From Eulemur rufifrons (Eukaryota > Chordata > Mammalia > Primates > Lemuridae): DNA of 64,000 bases. Positions 59,893 through 64,000 of this stretch are shown here, one piece after another. Location: assembly GCF_041146395.1 (NCBI RefSeq), contig NC_090997.1, positions 33,521,501 to 33,585,500 on the forward strand. The letters run 5' to 3'. Position numbers and translations under genes: made by a program. Position 1 is the stretch's first letter. Each line of letters begins with the position of its first letter. The notes below the pieces were generated by a model. It saw nothing but the letters and a program-made list of their open reading frames with translations, was not told the DNA's origin and did not search any database.

Positions 59893-62136
59893 GTGAGAAA
59901 AAAATGTTATTGTCATAATAAATTTTTAACTTTTGCCTTTAGATAGTATTTCTTAAGTGCATTAACTTTTTGGCTTTTGGAAACAATTTTGAATCATAAT
60001 ATATCATACTATCTTTTCTACAAATATGAATTTTCTATATAATAAAATGTGTGTACTTTATATACATGGAGAATGAAAGGCAACTAGAGTTTAAGTAATT
60101 AAATTATTTGAACAGGAAAAAAGAGTAAAGAGCATTGTGTTGCTTTTTATTTTCCTGTTTCACTAATAAAATATGTAATAATTATTATAACCAGATATAG
60201 AGGCTATTTAAGGATTGTCTCTAGTCAACTGTATTTTTAAGTACCAGGTTTCTATAATAAATTCTCAAATAAATTACCTGTATTCTCCTTCTTTAAACGT
60301 TGGCAAGAACAGTTTGAATGCTAAGTTATTCGAAATATGTTTTCTATGGGACTATGAGCATTAACTTTCATTAGGTTGAATTTGTGAAGGAGTGAAAAAC
60401 ATTAATTTTAGTAATTTTCTGTTACAATAGTTATTGTATAAATGGAATTTAAACACATTTAATAATGTACCATGGTTGTGAAACATAAAAACAGATTATT
60501 TATTTGACTTTTGCTAAAATAAGTAAACTAATTTTTGTATTTTTCAGAATCAGCATTATTTTAACTGTCATTAAGTAGATAAGGATTTCAGTTTTATTTT
60601 TATTAGCATTTAGTAGATGCACATTAGGCCAGGTGGGTCATTTCCTATTATTGTGTGTTTAGATTTCAAAAGTGCAAGTTTCTTAATCTTCCAGGACATT
60701 GCTTCTCCTGACACTTTTTATGAATATTTATGAATAATTATTAGAGATTCATTAGTAAAAGTGTCTAATTTATTCATTTCTTTTTTTTTGGCATAAACCC
60801 ATAAATATAGTTGTCATTTTAGCCTTCTCTTTAAACTTTGGGGACCCAGAGGACAAAGCAGCTTAAATAGAACAATTCAGAAGTTATGGTTTTAACCCTA
60901 TTTTCCCATTCTGCTGATTCAAATATGGTTATTTATAATAGTGTCACAAGCTTTTAAGCCTGCAAAGCATTTAGCATGTATTTTAACCAACCCTCAACTT
61001 GCAAGAGATACCTAATTGAGAGAGAGCATCATTTCCTCTTTCTTCTTGTTCTTTGGGGGGAAAGTGCAGAGGAAAATAGAAGGCAGGCAGATGTCTAACC
61101 ATGAACAGGCTCTTTGATGTATTTTCTCTAAAGTTATGTATGTTCCCCAAATATTGTAAAATGTAGAAAGAGTCAAAAATCAAAGTTGAATTTAGTAAAG
61201 CTATGCCACATCAAGACTTTCAAGGTTGATTCTGTAGCCATTAACGGTATTGGAATAATGAAAATTATGGCTAAACATATTAGAGATCACTTGGTATAAA
61301 CAACATGACCTCCCTCAGTGACTGGTTTTGTTATCACCAGAGAAGCCTTAATTACACAGGCAACTCTTCACAAAACTTGTATTTGGAGTTCCTCTTAAGG
61401 AAGACAGTGCACCCTCTCAAAACCTGAACATATTTTTAAAAGCTATTTAACTTTGTATAGCACAAAAGGACAAGGTAAATGACAGATTCTTTCAAGAGCC
61501 TTCCTTTCTTTTCTGTCAATAACTAATATTTTTATTCTTGGGCTTGGCAATTCTGACACTGAGAAGTAATATACGGAGTTGGAAATCCTCAGCTTTGTTT
61601 TTAGATAGTTCAGTGGGAATAAGCATGCTTAAACAAGACATGGGCTTGTGGTTTTGAATGCAGTGAGATTTGAGTGGTTGTATGTACAAATTGCCTCTTT
61701 CACCTATGTCAATGTTCCATTTCAACTATCTACGACAAACATAGGATATTTTTTTTAAAGTCCCTAATGCAATGTGGTATTTTCACTTAATATGTGTTAT
61801 TTACTTATTGCATTTTGTTTTTCTCATGTTGGGTAGATGTTTTCTTTTATTGTTTATGTTATTATAGCATAATCCTTAAAATCTAAGAGAAATGATACAA
61901 TGGCACAAGGGAACCAACTTAGAACATTTTTACACTTGCAAATTAAAATGCATTATATTCCAGGAAAATTTCCCAAAACTTGGGCATGTCTATGTAGCCA
62001 AAATATTTTAAACATTTAATCTTTATGTATAATGTGTATGTTGGGGGATATGGAGATTGGATAAGCATTATATCAAAATTTCTTACTATATGTGCATGAC
62101 TCCAAAAATATGGATGAATATGAAAGAAATACATTA

Positions 62137-62475
62137 CAGTTGGCCTTTAGTGTCCATGGATACTACATCCATGGATTCAACCTACCACGAATCAAAAATA
62201 TTCAGAAAAAAATAATCATTGTTTGCATCCGTACTGAACATGTACAGACTTTTTCTTGTCATTATTCCCTAAACAATACAGCATAATAACTATTTACATA
62301 GCATTTACTTTGTATTAGGTATTATAAGTAATCTAGAAGTGATTTAAAGTATATGAGAGGATGTGTGTAGGTTACATGTAAATACTATGCCATTTTATAT
62401 AAGGGACTTGAACATCTGTGGATTTTGGTATTGGGGGGAGGGTCCTGGAATCAATCCTCCATGGATACTGAGGAT
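62137..62475. mobile_element. MER2-type Tigger DNA transposon
   Basis: Starts CAGTTGGCCTTTAGTGTCCA after a TA, continues CATCCATGGATTCAACCTAC, GTACTGAACATGTACAGACT, CATTATTCCCTAAACAATAC, GTATTAGGTATTATAAGTAA and ends near CAATCCTCCATGGATACTGA. This is the MER2 order with related ends, a non-autonomous Tc1/mariner-Tigger element about 340 bp long. The right terminus is decayed. Confidence 0.88.
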
Positions 62476-64000
62476 TTTATTATTTAATTGGGGAAAAAAA
62501 AATCTACAATGAAAAATAATGGTGTAAAATACACCTGGTGAACTTTTTTTTTCCCCTTAACTCCTATAGTTTTGGTAAATTAGCAAATTTTAAAATGCTG
62601 CACATTAGGTAACCAAGAGCAAGAGACAAAGTCACTGTAGTTTTCCATTTTTGCAAATATGAAAAAAATTTTAAAACTTTAATAATGCCCTGTTGAAATG
62701 ATAAAGGATCATAGACTACAACAGCTAGAAGTTACTATGAGCAGTCTCTTCTCTTTACAAACAAAAATTCTGTAATTTAGGTCTATATCAGGAATTGATC
62801 AAAGGGAACATTAATGAACTGATGAATGGTGTTGGATCTAGGACTGTAATCTATGCCTAGTCATTCCCATTTCTAGGTTCTTCCTATTTTGCCACATTGC
62901 TTCCAGGTGTGTGGAGAATTTCATTCGTATAAACAGTTCCTGTTCCTCTAAAGTCTAAAAAACTGTTAGCAGACACTAGTGTTCCGTTTTTGAATTTTCA
63001 AGTAGTAGACCATCTTTCTTGATAGAAAATTTTCAGATCTAGTTTATAAATTAAATTATATCCCTATTCAGTTTGGGTATAGCTTATACTGATTATAGAT
63101 TCAAGTAGTTAAATCTTTTTCATCTTTTTTCTACTTTTTAACCTCTATATTTCCTATTATATTGTTTCATATTTATATCATACTAATTCTTGTATTTGAA
63201 TTCAACTGTCAGTGAAGTTCTTTCTGAAAATAAATAGCTTCATAGAAGGAATTTTGTTCACTACTTTCAATAACTCACACATTGTAGGTATTTCATTTAT
63301 ATACGTCATTCTACCGGATACTTTCAAGTATACAGTCATTTATCATTGTTCTTCCTGAGAGATGCACTGGAGCAAGAGCATGGCTGCACAATCATGGAAC
63401 TCTCATTGTGTTGCTAAGCAAGCAAGGAAGCAGAGGCACTTATTTTTCCATTCGTAAAATGTGATGACCCATCATGGTTATCCAGACAGGCTTAAATATC
63501 CTGTCCAGATGCTATCATGTCACCTTTGACACATAGATTAGCCGACACTTGTTAACAAATGTTTATAATTTTTTAGATTAATATATTTATTAATATAGAA
63601 ATTCTTATCTCTATTGTCTTTGATAGTCATATTTCACCTAGCATACTTGAAAATATTTGAAGTTTTAATATTTTAATACAGATATTTTTTGCCTAGAAAT
63701 ACAAACATTTGAAATTTCAAATTCATGTTAATTTGGGGCTGCACATAAATATGAAAGATTTAAGGAATTTCAAGATCAACAAAAATTCATTTTTATGTAA
63801 ATGTAAATTTACAAATATTTCATATATATTTATGCAAGTTTAACATTTAAATTATAATGGTTCTAAATTATACATGAATATAATATTTACAGTATTTTTA
63901 AGCAAGTTACAAATGTGTGATAAGTCAAAAACTTTTCCATAAAATAACATTCTCTTTTTGGAGGAGTTTATATCATTGGGCATTTTCAAATGATAGTTTA

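Larger units (their letters stand above)
52730..64000 (+). other. RIMS2: RIMS2 intron, 5' part
   Basis: At least 11.3 kb, and it continues beyond the window. I looked for the next canonical exon (SLVVEERTRQMK) and did not see it. It contains an L2 end (52845-52940), a candidate 30-nt microexon (56619-56648), several antisense MIRs, a short DNA-repeat fragment (58788-58882), an exon-like stretch (59805-59892) and a MER2-type Tigger element (62137-62475). Other parts, including 53000-56500, 60000-62100 and 62500-64000, show nothing recognised. Confidence 0.87.

Overview
The window is 64 kb of AT-rich mammalian chromosomal DNA lying inside one multi-exon neuronal gene on the + strand. Eighteen coding exons, spliced in order, read continuously as the central part of RIMS2 (RIM2), the presynaptic active-zone scaffold: most of the PDZ domain, a linker, the C2A domain, and the long Arg/Ser/Pro-rich region between C2A and C2B. 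They total 1993 nt (664 codons plus 1 nt). All have AG/GT borders and consistent phases. The N-terminal zinc-finger/Rab3-binding exons lie upstream of the window and the C2B exons downstream. There are no bacterial features, CRISPR arrays or RNA genes that I can support.

The organism is most likely a strepsirrhine primate, probably a lemur. Three of the four dimeric Alu elements carry a roughly 30-nt AT-rich linker between the monomers (AAATTATATAGACAGC-like) and the right-arm text CACGGCACTCACTCTAGCC (or a decayed form of it), which I associate with lemur Alus.

Layout: 0.9-11 kb, PDZ and linker exons; 14.5-15.5 kb, a compact three-exon C2A cluster just downstream of a full-length but dead mariner transposon (12.78-14.06 kb); 16.6-20.7 kb, acidic and RIM-BP-binding linker exons; 21.4-51.6 kb, a run of eight exons that are all multiples of three and all share the same phase, so each can be skipped without shifting the frame; 52.6 kb, an exon with a second RIM-BP-type SH3-binding motif; 52.7-64 kb, the start of a large intron that contains a strong candidate 30-nt neural microexon.

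Introns hold four Alus with clear target-site duplications, many old MIR and L2 fragments, several DNA-transposon remnants (mariner, MER2/Tigger-like, hAT-like), microsatellites and one 10-11 bp minisatellite. The most interesting signals are splicing-related: the phase-locked cassette run whose junction codon is always AG|N (always Arg or Ser), the 56.6 kb microexon with PTB-like and UGC motifs, a weak donor at 51.56 kb with an open read-through and a nearby polyadenylation signal, and two unexplained exon-like stretches at 7.7 and 59.8 kb. RIMS2 identity and human comparisons come from memory of the family, not from a database search.
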